Assembly: GCA_903813345.2 (NCBI GenBank)
Contig: CAIIXF020000010.1
Coordinates: 19,107,181-19,171,180, forward strand
Source: Owenia fusiformis
Taxonomy: Eukaryota; Annelida; Polychaeta; Sabellida; Oweniidae
Direction: 5' to 3'
DNA length: 64,000 nt
The notes under the pieces are model-generated. The model saw nothing but the letters and a program-made list of their open reading frames with translations, had not been told where the DNA came from and searched no databases. A program made the translations under genes and the position numbers. Positions 23,901 through 32,400 of the stretch are shown here, piece by piece; within the stretch, counting starts at the first letter, position 1; each line of letters begins with the position of its first letter.

Positions 23901-25935
23901 ATGAAAAAGATCATCGAACAAGTCTTAATCCTTCGGTTAAAAGGCTGGTACAAATATAACCAATGTTTCAGAACTCCAATGTGATAAATTTCCAAATCGT
24001 CCCTCTACTATTAAAAGGTTCTATGTCCTCATGTACCATATTTGAGAAAACGGAGAACAAACATTTAGCTTCCTCTATCTTTGTGATACAGTAAAGTAGA
24101 ATTTTGACAAGAATGCTCATGCAGTATATAACCATGATGAATCATTCCTGATCAGGATGGCAAGAAATGTCAATGTTTAAGACTACCTTTTTTAAAAATG
24201 CCTTCTGGGATAGAACCTTTTGCGTCTGTAACGCAACAATGAGTTAAATTGATGGAGATGAAACTATTTTTAAAGAAGCAAGCCACACTATTGCGAAGAG
24301 TGACCCTTTTATATATCCAGAGCAAACATGATAAGGCATTATAACATTTTTACAAAATCCAGGCGCCCCTGCAAAGGAATAGATGACTCGTCTTGTAATG
24401 CTCATAAAGGTGCATCTAATTCGGCTAGCAATCTGAAACTTCCTGTGGGTCTGCTCCATGGAGTAAGGTTGTACTATGTAAAAGGACAAGTCAGATATCA
24501 TCCAGATAAAAAAGTTATGCAACATTATGTGGGTGTGTGTCATTTTGTCTTTGTCACACTGTATATACTATGTCATTAAATGTAAAAAGGTTTTATCTCC
24601 AATTTGAATCATGACATTGAATGCTAAAAAGTTTTATCTCAAGAGATAGAACCATGTAGCAGTAATTATCTTTTTCAAATAAAGGACATAGAACCTTATT
24701 GCATTAGAAATCTCCTATTTCTAATTGAGAACAGCTTTATAACCTTAATTTTTGAAAAGAGCACTAGTGACGTGGGGGTTAGAGGACCTATCACATACTG
24801 TTAATAAGTGGATACAGTATGTGGTGAACATCATATAATTTGGTTACTTTTCAGCATTAAAGTACTTAATCGAAACAGACTTTCCACTGTAACATCGGTG
24901 AAAACAATCTACAAGGGTGGCCGGTTATGCAAGTCTCGCTGAGATGAGGCAACACTTGTCCATATTTGTAGCGTGCGATGTACATGTGAACATCTTTGTT
25001 TGTGACACTAACAGTTCATGTATCGGGCTAAACTTAGTGGATAACAGCTGACTGATTTCCCTATAACTGTCACGGAAGTGTTGTCATAAAACTCCATTCT
25101 CGTGATTGACTCTAATAAATACTAGTGTTGTCGCGATGTGCCATAATAGTACATCGATGCATCGGCAGTTCTCAGTTGTAAACATCGATGCACATCGCGA
25201 TGTACATCGAGAAAAAGTCCGAGAAAAATGCACTGAAATACCGAACGCTAATGCACTAAAATACCGAACAGAACATATTAATAAGAGTACGCTGGTACAT
25301 CCGGGAACTTCTAGTAACGTTGAAATGAAAGTAAAGTAAATTGTTTTAGATTAATGGTTCATTTCTACTAACTAAAACAGTTTTAAAGCGAAAGAATATC
25401 AGAAAACATCAGAAAATGAAATAAGACATGAGAAAGGTAAGCGATTTGGGTCAAAATAAGATAAGAAAGGGTGATTTTTAGCAAATGAAATTTTTTTTAA
25501 AAACATCGATGTTTTGTTTCAGACATCGATGCATCGCCAGAATCAGCTTTGGCGATGTATATCGCGATGTATCGATTAATCGCGACAACACTAATAAATA
25601 CCTGCGATAGCATTTGTTCAGACACTAAACAATCAAAATGTACAAATTTATGCGGATCTTGTAATGATTTTGGATGAGAACGATATAAATTAATGACAAA
25701 AGCTTTTTTGAATCTCACAGGTAATGGTGTCACCATGGGCGTCACTGAATAATTCATTATCTGAATGCCATGTCATCAATGTTGAACTGATTTCCGGTTA
25801 CAAAAACAAAAACTCCGAACTTACTTTGTCCGTAACTTTGGGTCCAGTCTTCTTTTCTGCAGCTTCAGATTGGCCAAAATGGTAGATACAAATAATTCCT
25901 ACCACTAGGAAAGTGCTTACGGCAAGGCACTTCAT
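11780..25935 (-). CDS. PPIB: Cyclophilin B gene, full span (two alternative 3' ends)
   Basis: Peptidyl-prolyl cis-trans isomerase of the ER lumen. Exons: 25825-25935, 20952-21068, 20564-20666, then either 17061-17245 plus 14311-14451 (form A, 218 aa) or 12325-12509 plus 11780-11914 (form B, 216 aa). All phases agree: 0, 0, 1, 0. The protein has an N-terminal signal peptide, the cyclophilin core with [15 protein letters not shown] (catalytic Arg, Phe, Met, Gln), NGSQFFIT and the [10 protein letters not shown] drug-binding Trp/His segment, and the C-terminal extension that separates cyclophilin B from cyclophilin A. Human PPIB has 216 aa. The two 3' pairs could instead be a gene plus a headless duplicate, but no copies of exons 1-3 are seen between 12.5 and 14.3 kb. 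Confidence 0.9.
12325..12509 (-). CDS. PPIB: Cyclophilin B alternative exon 4', form B, GC donor
   Basis: 185 nt, exactly the length and phase of exon 4. Reads [20 protein letters not shown], then [16 protein letters not shown] and [17 protein letters not shown]. The active-site positions of exon 4 are kept, while surface positions lose positive charge (several Lys changed). The acceptor is CAG. The donor reads ATG then GCAAGT, a rare GC-AG intron with an otherwise perfect consensus; exon 4 has GTAAGT at the same place. No premature stop or indel, so it is under coding constraint or is a recent copy. Confidence 0.88.
12575..12795. repeat. Degenerate tandem repeat with GTTTTTAGAAACTGGGTT core
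   Basis: Four to five diverged copies of a unit of about 45 bp, (CTGTTTTTAGAAACTGGGTTnnn..TTTGGTTA), lie immediately upstream (on the - strand) of exon 4'. They are too decayed to give an exact period by eye. Confidence 0.4.
13466..13605. mobile_element. Short member of the TGTCACCACC element family
   Basis: The left end CATGCAAAATGTCACCACCT and right end CTATAACAATATGTCCTCAC match the ends of the large elements at 15000 and 21864, but the 140-bp body lacks the minisatellite. It lies between alternative exon 4' and exon 5 of cyclophilin B. Confidence 0.55.
14311..14451 (-). CDS. PPIB: Cyclophilin B exon 5, form A terminal exon
   Basis: 46 codons and a stop: [20 protein letters not shown], then [20 protein letters not shown] and PSDESK. 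The segment through PFAVAKE matches the vertebrate PPIB tail (PFAIAKE) that helps hold the protein in the ER. Here six further polar residues follow it. CAG acceptor, phase 0. Confidence 0.93.
   Translation of the reverse strand, partial: KVVRKIESSKTKPGDKPEEDVVIAECGSLDVDTPFAVAKEPSDESK
15000..16686. mobile_element. Minisatellite-filled mobile element, copy A
   Basis: It starts GGCATTAACATGACAAAATG-TCACCACC and ends with CATAACAATATGTCACCAC and GGTGGTGACATA, so the ends share inverted TGTCACCACC. The body is a tandem array of a unit of about 130 to 170 bp with AGTCAGATTTGAATTTCTGA, GTAGATGATTTTGAA, GTCAATTTGAAGCAAG and TTTTTGACCTTGAGAAGGTC as landmarks, about ten copies. A GC-rich ACGCCAACCGCCGG repeat sits near the right end (16574-16634). 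It lies in the intron between cyclophilin B exons 4 and 5. Open frames across it are read-through of the repeat. Confidence 0.8.
15045..16520. repeat. Minisatellite array A (unit about 130-170 bp)
   Basis: About ten units of variable length; the length differences come mostly from poly-A/T runs and from gain or loss of small sub-repeats (GGTCAAATGTCAAATCTAA). Each unit contains the palindromic-like GACCTTGAGAAGGTC. Neighbouring units are very similar, which points to ongoing unequal exchange. Confidence 0.85.
16929..17003. mobile_element. Small GCCCGTAGCCAGG hairpin element
   Basis: GGCCCGTAGCCAGG is inverted at the far end as CCTGGCTACAGGCC around long G and C runs. It is a short copy of the family also seen at 31192, 34334 and 53990. 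It lies 57 bp from cyclophilin B exon 4. Confidence 0.65.
17061..17245 (-). CDS. PPIB: Cyclophilin B exon 4, form A
   Basis: 185 nt; reads [20 protein letters not shown], then [16 protein letters not shown] and [17 protein letters not shown]. Acceptor TTTAG, donor GTAAGT, phase 0 out. The closely matching human segment is [20 protein letters not shown]. It is the same length as the alternative exon at 12325-12509 and identical at 44 of 61 residues by my count. The active-site Phe, Trp and His positions are all present. Confidence 0.95.
17401..17599. mobile_element. Inverted-repeat element of 199 bp
   Basis: CTACCCTAGCCCCATACTGT at the left is inverted at the right (ACAGTATGGGGGTAGGGTAG), with arms of about 36 bp that run through GCCTGTATTTCTT. 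Non-coding. It lies in a cyclophilin B intron. Confidence 0.7.
17790..18135. other. CpG-bearing block with ETS and CRE sites in a cyclophilin intron
   Basis: Contains GTTCCGGGAACTGAGCAACT, a second TTCCGGGAA and TGTGACGTCAC near 17870. It is richer in CpG than its surroundings, and the 62-codon frame after it has no recognisable features. It could be an internal promoter or a piece of the CRE-carrying fold-back family seen at 5.4-6.2 kb and 47 kb. Confidence 0.3.
18495..18881. mobile_element. Inverted-repeat element of about 390 bp
   Basis: The left arm GGTCAACTATGGGATG is found inverted at the right as CATCCCATAGTTGACC. The arms are short and the interior is unique, non-coding sequence. Confidence 0.45.
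19139..19602. mobile_element. Inverted-repeat element of about 460 bp
   Basis: TACTGTAGATTGGGTTT at the left pairs with AACCCAATCTACAGTA at the right. The arms continue loosely through TTTGGCGAATTTGGT. The 114-codon frame crossing it begins inside the element and has no domain, so it is not annotated as a gene. Confidence 0.55.
20564..20666 (-). CDS. PPIB: Cyclophilin B exon 3 (catalytic Arg)
   Basis: Reads [20 protein letters not shown] then [14 protein letters not shown]. It holds the catalytic Arg (FHR), Phe-Met and Gln (FMIQGGDF) and ends with one base in a Gly codon before GTATGT. It is common to both predicted protein forms, so both keep the key catalytic residues. Confidence 0.95.
20952..21068 (-). 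CDS. PPIB: Cyclophilin B exon 2
   Basis: 39 codons, [20 protein letters not shown] to [24 protein letters not shown] is the classic first half of the cyclophilin fold. CAG acceptor and GTTTGT donor, both phase 0. The family usually has TGEKG here; this protein has AEGFEKGG at the join with exon 3. Confidence 0.95.
21568..21637. mobile_element. 70-bp TA-flanked CAGGGTGTCC element
   Basis: CAGGGTGTCCATAAAGTC and the inverse ending GGACACCCTG lie between TA dinucleotides. It is the smallest member of the CAGGGTG group in the window and lies in cyclophilin B intron 1. Confidence 0.7.
21864..23157. mobile_element. Minisatellite-filled mobile element, copy B
   Basis: It has the same two ends as copy A at 15000-16686, in the same orientation, with about seven to eight repeat units and the same GC-rich ACGCCAACCGCCGG block near the right end (23040-23104). 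It lies in intron 1 of cyclophilin B, 6.9 kb from copy A. The flanks just outside the ends differ, so it is an independent insertion or an old duplication, not a recent segmental copy. Confidence 0.8.
21910..22985. repeat. Minisatellite array B
   Basis: Same unit family as array A. The first and last units of the two arrays match each other better than neighbouring internal units do (for example the ending CTTCTGAGAACATGTAGATG then ATTTAGAAAAAAATTGAAGT). This is what is expected if both came from one parent element whose middle then changed copy number. Confidence 0.8.
24300..24570. other. Decayed relative of the 61.4-kb element
   Basis: The segment AAAAAAGTTATGCAACATT and the bases before it resemble the interior of the TA-flanked element at 61399-61630. 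The ends are not clear. The overlapping open frames have no protein features. Confidence 0.25.
25123..25593. mobile_element. Non-autonomous hAT-type element
   Basis: Inverted ends TAGTGTTGTCGCGAT and ATCGCGACAACACTA are bordered by a perfect 8-bp target duplication ATAAATAC (25115-25122 and 25594-25601). An 8-bp duplication and TAGTGTTG ends are typical of hAT transposons. Many ATCGATGCATCG-type sub-terminal repeats are present on both sides. It is 471 bp long with no transposase. It sits in cyclophilin B intron 1, 230 bp from exon 1. The 77-codon frame within it is not a gene. Confidence 0.9.
25825..25935 (-). CDS. PPIB: Cyclophilin B exon 1 (start and signal peptide)
   Basis: ATG at 25935. 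The 37 codons start [20 protein letters not shown]: a short basic start followed by a hydrophobic core, then small residues (SEAA) that could be cut, then [11 protein letters not shown]. That tail matches the KKKGPKV segment leading into the cyclophilin core in vertebrate PPIB. The donor is GTAAG in phase 0. The start is only 246 bp from the arrestin ATG on the other strand. Confidence 0.92.
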
Positions 25936-26181
25936 ATTTCTGCTCACAAACCGTTTCAAACCAAGAGCTGCAATTTTGGTGAAAAATGTGATTCCAATAT
26001 GGCGGTAGCGCAGGGTGTCGCAATTTGATTGGCTAAGCCAAAATCATAACCCTACGCATGCGTATTAGAAACCTCAGAAATTGCTTCCGGTGTCAACAAA
26101 ATTTTCAGAAAGTAAAAATCACTGCGGTTGTTTTCAACATTTTGCCAAGATGTAGCGTAAAATGGGAATCAAAAGGCAAAT
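25936..26181. promoter_or_regulatory. Bidirectional promoter between cyclophilin B and arrestin
   Basis: Only 246 bp separate the two ATGs of these divergent genes. There is no TATA box. Visible sites typical of housekeeping promoters are AATATGGCGGT (YY1-like, 25996-26006), an inverted CCAAT box ATTGG (26028-26032), TACGCATGCGTA (NRF1-like perfect palindrome, 26053-26064) and CTTCCGG (ETS-like, 26084-26090). Site names are from consensus matching by eye. Transcription start sites are unknown, so the two 5' UTRs may be very short or overlap. Confidence 0.75.
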
Positions 26182-26440
26182 ATGGGGAAGCTAAAATGCT
26201 TCGAGATCATCTTTGATGAAAATAGGACCGTTTATCATCCAGGGGAACTAGTAAAAGGACAATGTATCGTGGAATTAAAAGGAGACATGAAAATGAGGGC
26301 CCTGCGCATTTTTATGCGGGGAGTTGCAAAGGTTCACTGGACCGAATCGAGAAGTACGGGTACTCGGCTTGGAAATTATACCGAACATTACAATGCAGAA
26401 GTTGAATATTTCCTAAAGAAACAAGTTTTATATGGAGGAG
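26182..26440 (+). CDS. Alpha-arrestin exon 1
   Basis: 86 codons plus one base: MGKLKCFEIIFDENRTVYHP then GELVKGQCIVEL and ending KQVLYGGG. WTESRS with the following Y/N-rich strand matches ARRDC3 (WTESRN). Donor GTAAGT, phase 1. The next intron is 16.8 kb. Confidence 0.92.
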
Positions 26441-29400
26441 GTAAGTGTTTCATTCATGAATTTCTTAAAGAAATTCTATCCAGATTTTGGAAGGGTTATA
26501 CCCTTTTAGTCTTATTCCTCAAATCATAGGCCCATGAAGAAGCATCATAATTGTTCAACAACTTCAGTTTTACACAGTTTATTTATTTATACAATTTCTT
26601 GTCAGCTTTTTGGGATTCGTGGCAGGATTCGTTCATGATCGATGGATCTTCTAGTCTGATGACTTCTGGTCAGACTGTCAACCTTACGTACTGTCCTGTA
26701 CTGGAAAATGCGTTGAAATTTTATGCACACAATTATAAATTTGAGGAAGCATCGAACTTAGCAAAATAAACATAGCACTTCTAGTAGGTTGTTAGGTATA
26801 ATATTAAATGATATAAAAAGTAACACAACATATTTTAAAGTGGAAATAAAGCTAGGGAAAGTAATAAATATGCAAATTAATTTCAAATGACAATTCCCAT
26901 GTTAACAAATGGCACAAATGCTTTTTGAATACCTTTTAACATAGACATTTTCAGCCAATCTCTAGAGGCAGAATCAGATTTTCTTTTCTTGAATGGCGTG
27001 ATTTTGACACGAAAAGTTCACATATTGTCAATAAATCAGACTCTGCTAAAAGGCCATGGGCCCCTTGTTTCTATTCTGCCATGCTTTTTTGCTGAAATTT
27101 GTTATATGCGATGATAATGATCAATCTCTCAATTTGCACTTTTTCATTTTGTTTCAGAATAACATGCAATTTGTATGAATCATGCTGTAGCAATCTATTA
27201 TTTATTATCATATATCAGCTTTATATATGTACACATTATTAAATAGGCTGTCTGGTATTAACCTTACAAAGTAAATACATAAACAGCAGCAAAGAGCTGG
27301 AATCTTGAATTCTCCCTTCACATTTTACCATTTCTGTTAAAGATATTCTCATTTCTTTTAAGATTATCTTTACTCTTAGCTGAGATGAAATTCATTTTTC
27401 AATTTATTAGGTGTGAGGTCATTTTTAAATTCTCAACAATGTGCAGCACCGTGTTCCTTATGTATGGAAGATGAGTTTAGATAACACATAATATTTTGCT
27501 AAAATAATAAGATGCTAGGAAGGGAACTGTTAGAATGTATATAGTTTCAAAAAACAGATGTAACAAAAAAACTCCAGACTGATCTAGTGTAAACATATAT
27601 TTCAAGTTCAATGGATAAATGTAAGATTTTCTTGCTCTTTCAAAATGTTAAATATAATATAAGGTAAAATGTGTAAAATAAAGAACCATTAGGGGCCAGC
27701 CTTTTGGAATCTTTGCCCAATTCAGCATTGTGGTTAATTAATTTATTTACAAAGAACGGCAAATATAGGATCTATTTTTTAGCTCACATGGCAAGCTTTT
27801 TTATAAATTGATATTATAAAACTCCAGCTGTTGGCTGCATCATTACAAACCTTTCAAAGTTTGCAACTACATGTGAATCATTGTTTGATGAATCAGAAAA
27901 AGAAATTCCAGATGAATCTTTTATTACTCAAGTGATTACCAAGATGGGAGCAATGAAACACAGTACATGCACTGTCATCTGAAACACCTAGGCCTTATTT
28001 GAGTTCTCTATGGGTTAAATCCTTCAGTCCAGAGAAGCCCTTATTATTAAAAAGTGCAGTTACAAAATTTACATTTGAAATGATAAAGGATAATTTCTTT
28101 CATAATAACTTATAAAAAGCCGATCAATGTATCAAGAAAATACGTTTAACAATGTCAAATTATCTGTCATTACATGATATTTCTAGAATCTAAAATATGA
28201 AACCTTAAAACAGTTACTACCCATGACTTGATTCAACCGCAGAGCCAGATTACATATTTGGAAATAGACAATTTTGAACATCATTTCAACACTTTTATTG
28301 ATTGAAAACATTTTTTGAATTTCACCTTTGAATCCAGTTTTTGATATTTGAGGTTCATTTGTTATAAAATTTAAGTCTATTTTCTAAAATAGGGGTATTT
28401 TTAGAAAATCAGTTCTGTTTAATGCTGAAAAAGTCTTGACCTTTTTTCTTTGGAAAACACCAATGGGTCACTAAATAGTATAATTGGTATTCTGTCCCTT
28501 AGGTACCATTCATGTCAGTAGCTCCTAAGACAGGGATAATTACCATCAATAACCAAGTATATTTTAGAAGTATGTATCGCAAGTCAGCATATGGAGTTGA
28601 TTAATATGTATATTTGTAAAACTCAAAATCTATACGTAACTTAAAAAACTAAACATCAGTTGGAAAATTCCTATAAACCATGATAGAATTTTCAAATGAG
28701 TTATGACCAAAACATCCTGATGGTAATTCCATATGATTCAGAGGTGGAACATATGACTGAGACATGATAGCCTCTTATATTTACACGATACTCAGCCTTC
28801 CAGGATGGTTCACAGAGCTCTTGCAAAAAATTTGTGGGCTTACTTTCCTTTTGTGAAAAATGAAAATTCATCAGTTTAGCAGTCAACACTATCTGGCTGA
28901 AGCATGGTAAAGTCACTAAAGCAGGATGGCTTAGTCCAGCCTATCCTTTTAGTTTTGACTTTTTTCTTACTTAGATATACCAGGTTCAGAGAATATATCC
29001 TAAAAATGCCTGGCTTAAAACAAAGGAACACACAGCATGGTTTGGGGCATACATAAGATAAAGATGATTATTTTACTTGCAATTTCGGTATGATACTTGA
29101 AGATACAACTGAACCAAAGATAGAACCCCTGTGTGCTAAATAACATTCCCAGCAATTCTTGATAATGAATTTGGTATAACCCTATACTGTACATAAGACT
29201 GAGCTCTTGTCTAAAACTGATTGAGTACTTGCCTTGTCAGATGACTTTAGGGTCTCAAAAGTATGTAGATTTTTATTACAATCTTAAAAACCCTGAATTC
29301 TAAAATGTTTTACACAAGACATATTAGGTGTTAGTATAAATCCAACAAATGATGATGGGGACAAGGGGGGGGGGGGGCGCAGGGGCGGATCCATGAACCA

Positions 29401-32400
29401 ACAATTGGGTGGTTCCCGTATTTGAAGTAGGCCCAGATTTTGAAAATTTAAGGCCTGTTTTCCTGATGTTTGCCTAAAATTAAAAAATAAGGCCTTAGTT
29501 TTGGGCCCAGAATTTTTTAGCCTTGAGCTATCAGTGGAACACCATCCAAATCAAACATTATTTGAGTTATCAAAATGCATTTCACTTATACACAGGTTTT
29601 ACATATTCAGTGAGGAAAATTCCAACAGAGAACTGGAAGTCCCATGATTTCTTATGATCTTAAAATGATACTGTAAATATGTATGTATGATGTTTACTAA
29701 AACATCATGTGAACAATGGAAAAACCAAGTGTCAATTCCAGTTGGCAGGGATACTTGTTGAAAGTTATTTTGACCTTTTTACTGAGAATCATTTTCTTGT
29801 TTCTAAATACTTGCACAGATGTTGTTGGTATAAAGAACAAATATCCAACAATGATGCCATTTAAAAAGGCATTGTGTATTTTTTGCAAAATGACTAAAAT
29901 TCAGAGTAACAGTAACTATGAGATATGAATTTTATTTTTGTCCAAGCTTACAAAAATATTTAAGGTATGGAAATTAAGTGGTGAAATATTCAAATCCTTA
30001 TTTTGTCAGTATTTATAAAAAGGGCTTCATTACAGTTCTGTTGGCACATCTACATGTGCCTTCTTATCTCTATGTTTACAGACTTCTTTGTTTTTTGTCA
30101 TTGTTTGCTTCAATATTTATTTGTTAGAACATTCTTAAGTCAAATCTTGGCACAGTAAGGCTTATTATATTTCAACAAAATATTAGGTTTTGACAGGAAA
30201 ATACAAAGAATTTTAGTATTAAGTTGAAAGACATTTATGGGAATTGGAATTTATAGTAAAACGATGTTTTTGAAATCAATGAAAAATATCATATTTTTCA
30301 ATTTTTTGCCAAACCATCAAATATGGCATATCTGATGATGAATGGATTTTTGCCGCATCACTTTCAATTTATGTTGGGCTGTCAGATTTCCCACCCTGGG
30401 ATGAATAATTGATGGTCAAATGAGAGTGAAAATTCAATGAGTTTAAAAGTCCCTGCTCACAGGTCGGAGAACTTTGTCAAAATCCCATCCGTCCCTGGGA
30501 CAGTTAATACTGCTAGTCGAATTTCATAACCCTCTATAAAAATAAGGTATTAGTGCTTGGCTCTGTGGGTCATACTCAAAGACCCCATGAGACCCAGAGT
30601 AAACCTAGCTGTTGGATTGCCCTGGTGAATACATATGAATATAAAGGTAAAGAGAGTACATGTGTATTGCTCTTACATCAATCAATTTACGTTCTTCCAC
30701 AAGTTCTTGTTTATTTTCACAGTGATTCTGATATACTCTACACTTAGAGAATCTATATTTATAACAGCCTCTTACCTGGACTTATTCTCCAAAATGACTA
30801 ACATTTTCTGTTAATGAAATGATTGATTTTCTGAACTATGTTTCTCACATATTCTAGTACTCGTCAGAGTGTTTATGTGAAGCATTCTTCTTGTTGCTGT
30901 GTTCAATCTCCCATTCTCAATCTATTCAAGTTTAACAAATTACGTCTATTGTGGGGGTTTTCAAACTGGATTTTCTCAATGGACCAGACACGAGCAAGAC
31001 AGATAGGAGAAAGATGCTCTTGTAAGGTCTTACTCATTTTGTATGCTACAGAGCAATCCCTCGCCAAATATTTTCTTATTCTACTCCACTTCTTTCGACA
31101 ATCAGTACAAACTGAAATGAAGAGTAATAGTTTGTTTCTGCCAGTTTCACATCTCCATGTTGCACATATAATTTACCTACGCAGGGCTTTCAGGCCCGTA
31201 GCCAGAATTTTCCAAGGGGGGTTCACTTTTCCCAAAAATTCTTGGGGGGGTTCACTTTGGCAAATTTGGCCAAAAATCACTCAAAAATAGTCAGAATGGT
31301 GAAAAACTGCATGATTTTGAAAGAAATTTTGGCCAGGGGGGGTTCGCCCGAACCCCCCCCCTGGCTACGGGCCTGGCTTTCAATAGAATTTCTCACAACA
31401 GGCTAAATAAATGAAAACAACAGGCAAAATTAATGGAAATCGTAAATTTAACATGGGAAAGTTGAAAAATCCTGGAAAACAACAGGCGATTTTGTTAAAA
31501 CAGCCAGTGAAAATCGCGTATTGCCTGCTGCTAATGAAACGCGTGCTTCTTTAGAAAACTTCTAATATCATGAGCTTTTTCCTGTTGGTAAATAGTTACA
31601 TGACTATGATTAGTTCATAATGCCCCAAATTGCCTAACACATGGATAATGTTTTTGATTAACAATCAATGATCAACAAACACCAGGGTAGATCCTTTTGA
31701 TATTGCATACTGGCTGATTGAGTGGATCATATGTTTCACAGAGTTAAAGCATCTTGATAAAGGTCTTGCTCCAAGCACTTTTGATCCCCCTCCCCAACAT
31801 ACCCAACTTTTATATATAGACATGTTAGGTGGGGAAGTAGATAAGAGGGATCTGAAACTTGATTTGGAACTCAATAAAACAGAGCATAAGGCTTTCTCAG
31901 TCAGGAGAAAAACTGGAGTGGAATCCTGCAGAATTAGCCCTTTTTGCAAAACTTGAGGTTAATACAAAATGAATCTTATACCCTGTTAAATATGTGATGT
32001 TTGCCTATAATAACATTGCATGTATTCATATGCACATCAATGTCTTCACATGTACTGTCTGTCTGAAGGTTTCATTGTAAACAAATAATAATATATAATT
32101 AATTTACGATAAACATCATTTGATAAATAAAAATCTAAATAAACTACAGTAAAACCGGTCATTGTGAACTCTGCTCTCAAGGTGAACACTTATCTTTAGT
32201 AGACATCCTTACTCCGCACATATACTCTACTGACTTCTGTATAAATTACCCTCTCTGTGAAGTGAAAGCCTACAAACACTGAACATCTTTCATCTGCCAA
32301 AAGTTTTTCTCTGCAAAAAATGTTCAATATACACAGGTTTTACTGTAAAAACAAAAATAATTGCAATAGAACAGCAAGATGTGATGGATTATCAGAATGT

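Noticed and set aside
25106-25339. 77-codon + strand frame
   Set aside because: Lies inside the non-autonomous hAT element and reflects its ATCGATGC repeats.
26551-26769. 72-codon + strand frame after arrestin exon 1, possible exon
   Set aside because: No family match and no fit to arrestin sequence, which continues exactly at 43263; the phases do not need it.
30838-31290. 150-codon + strand open frame
   Set aside because: Its last part is translation of the GGCCCGTAGCCAG element and the rest has no domain, conserved start or splice context.
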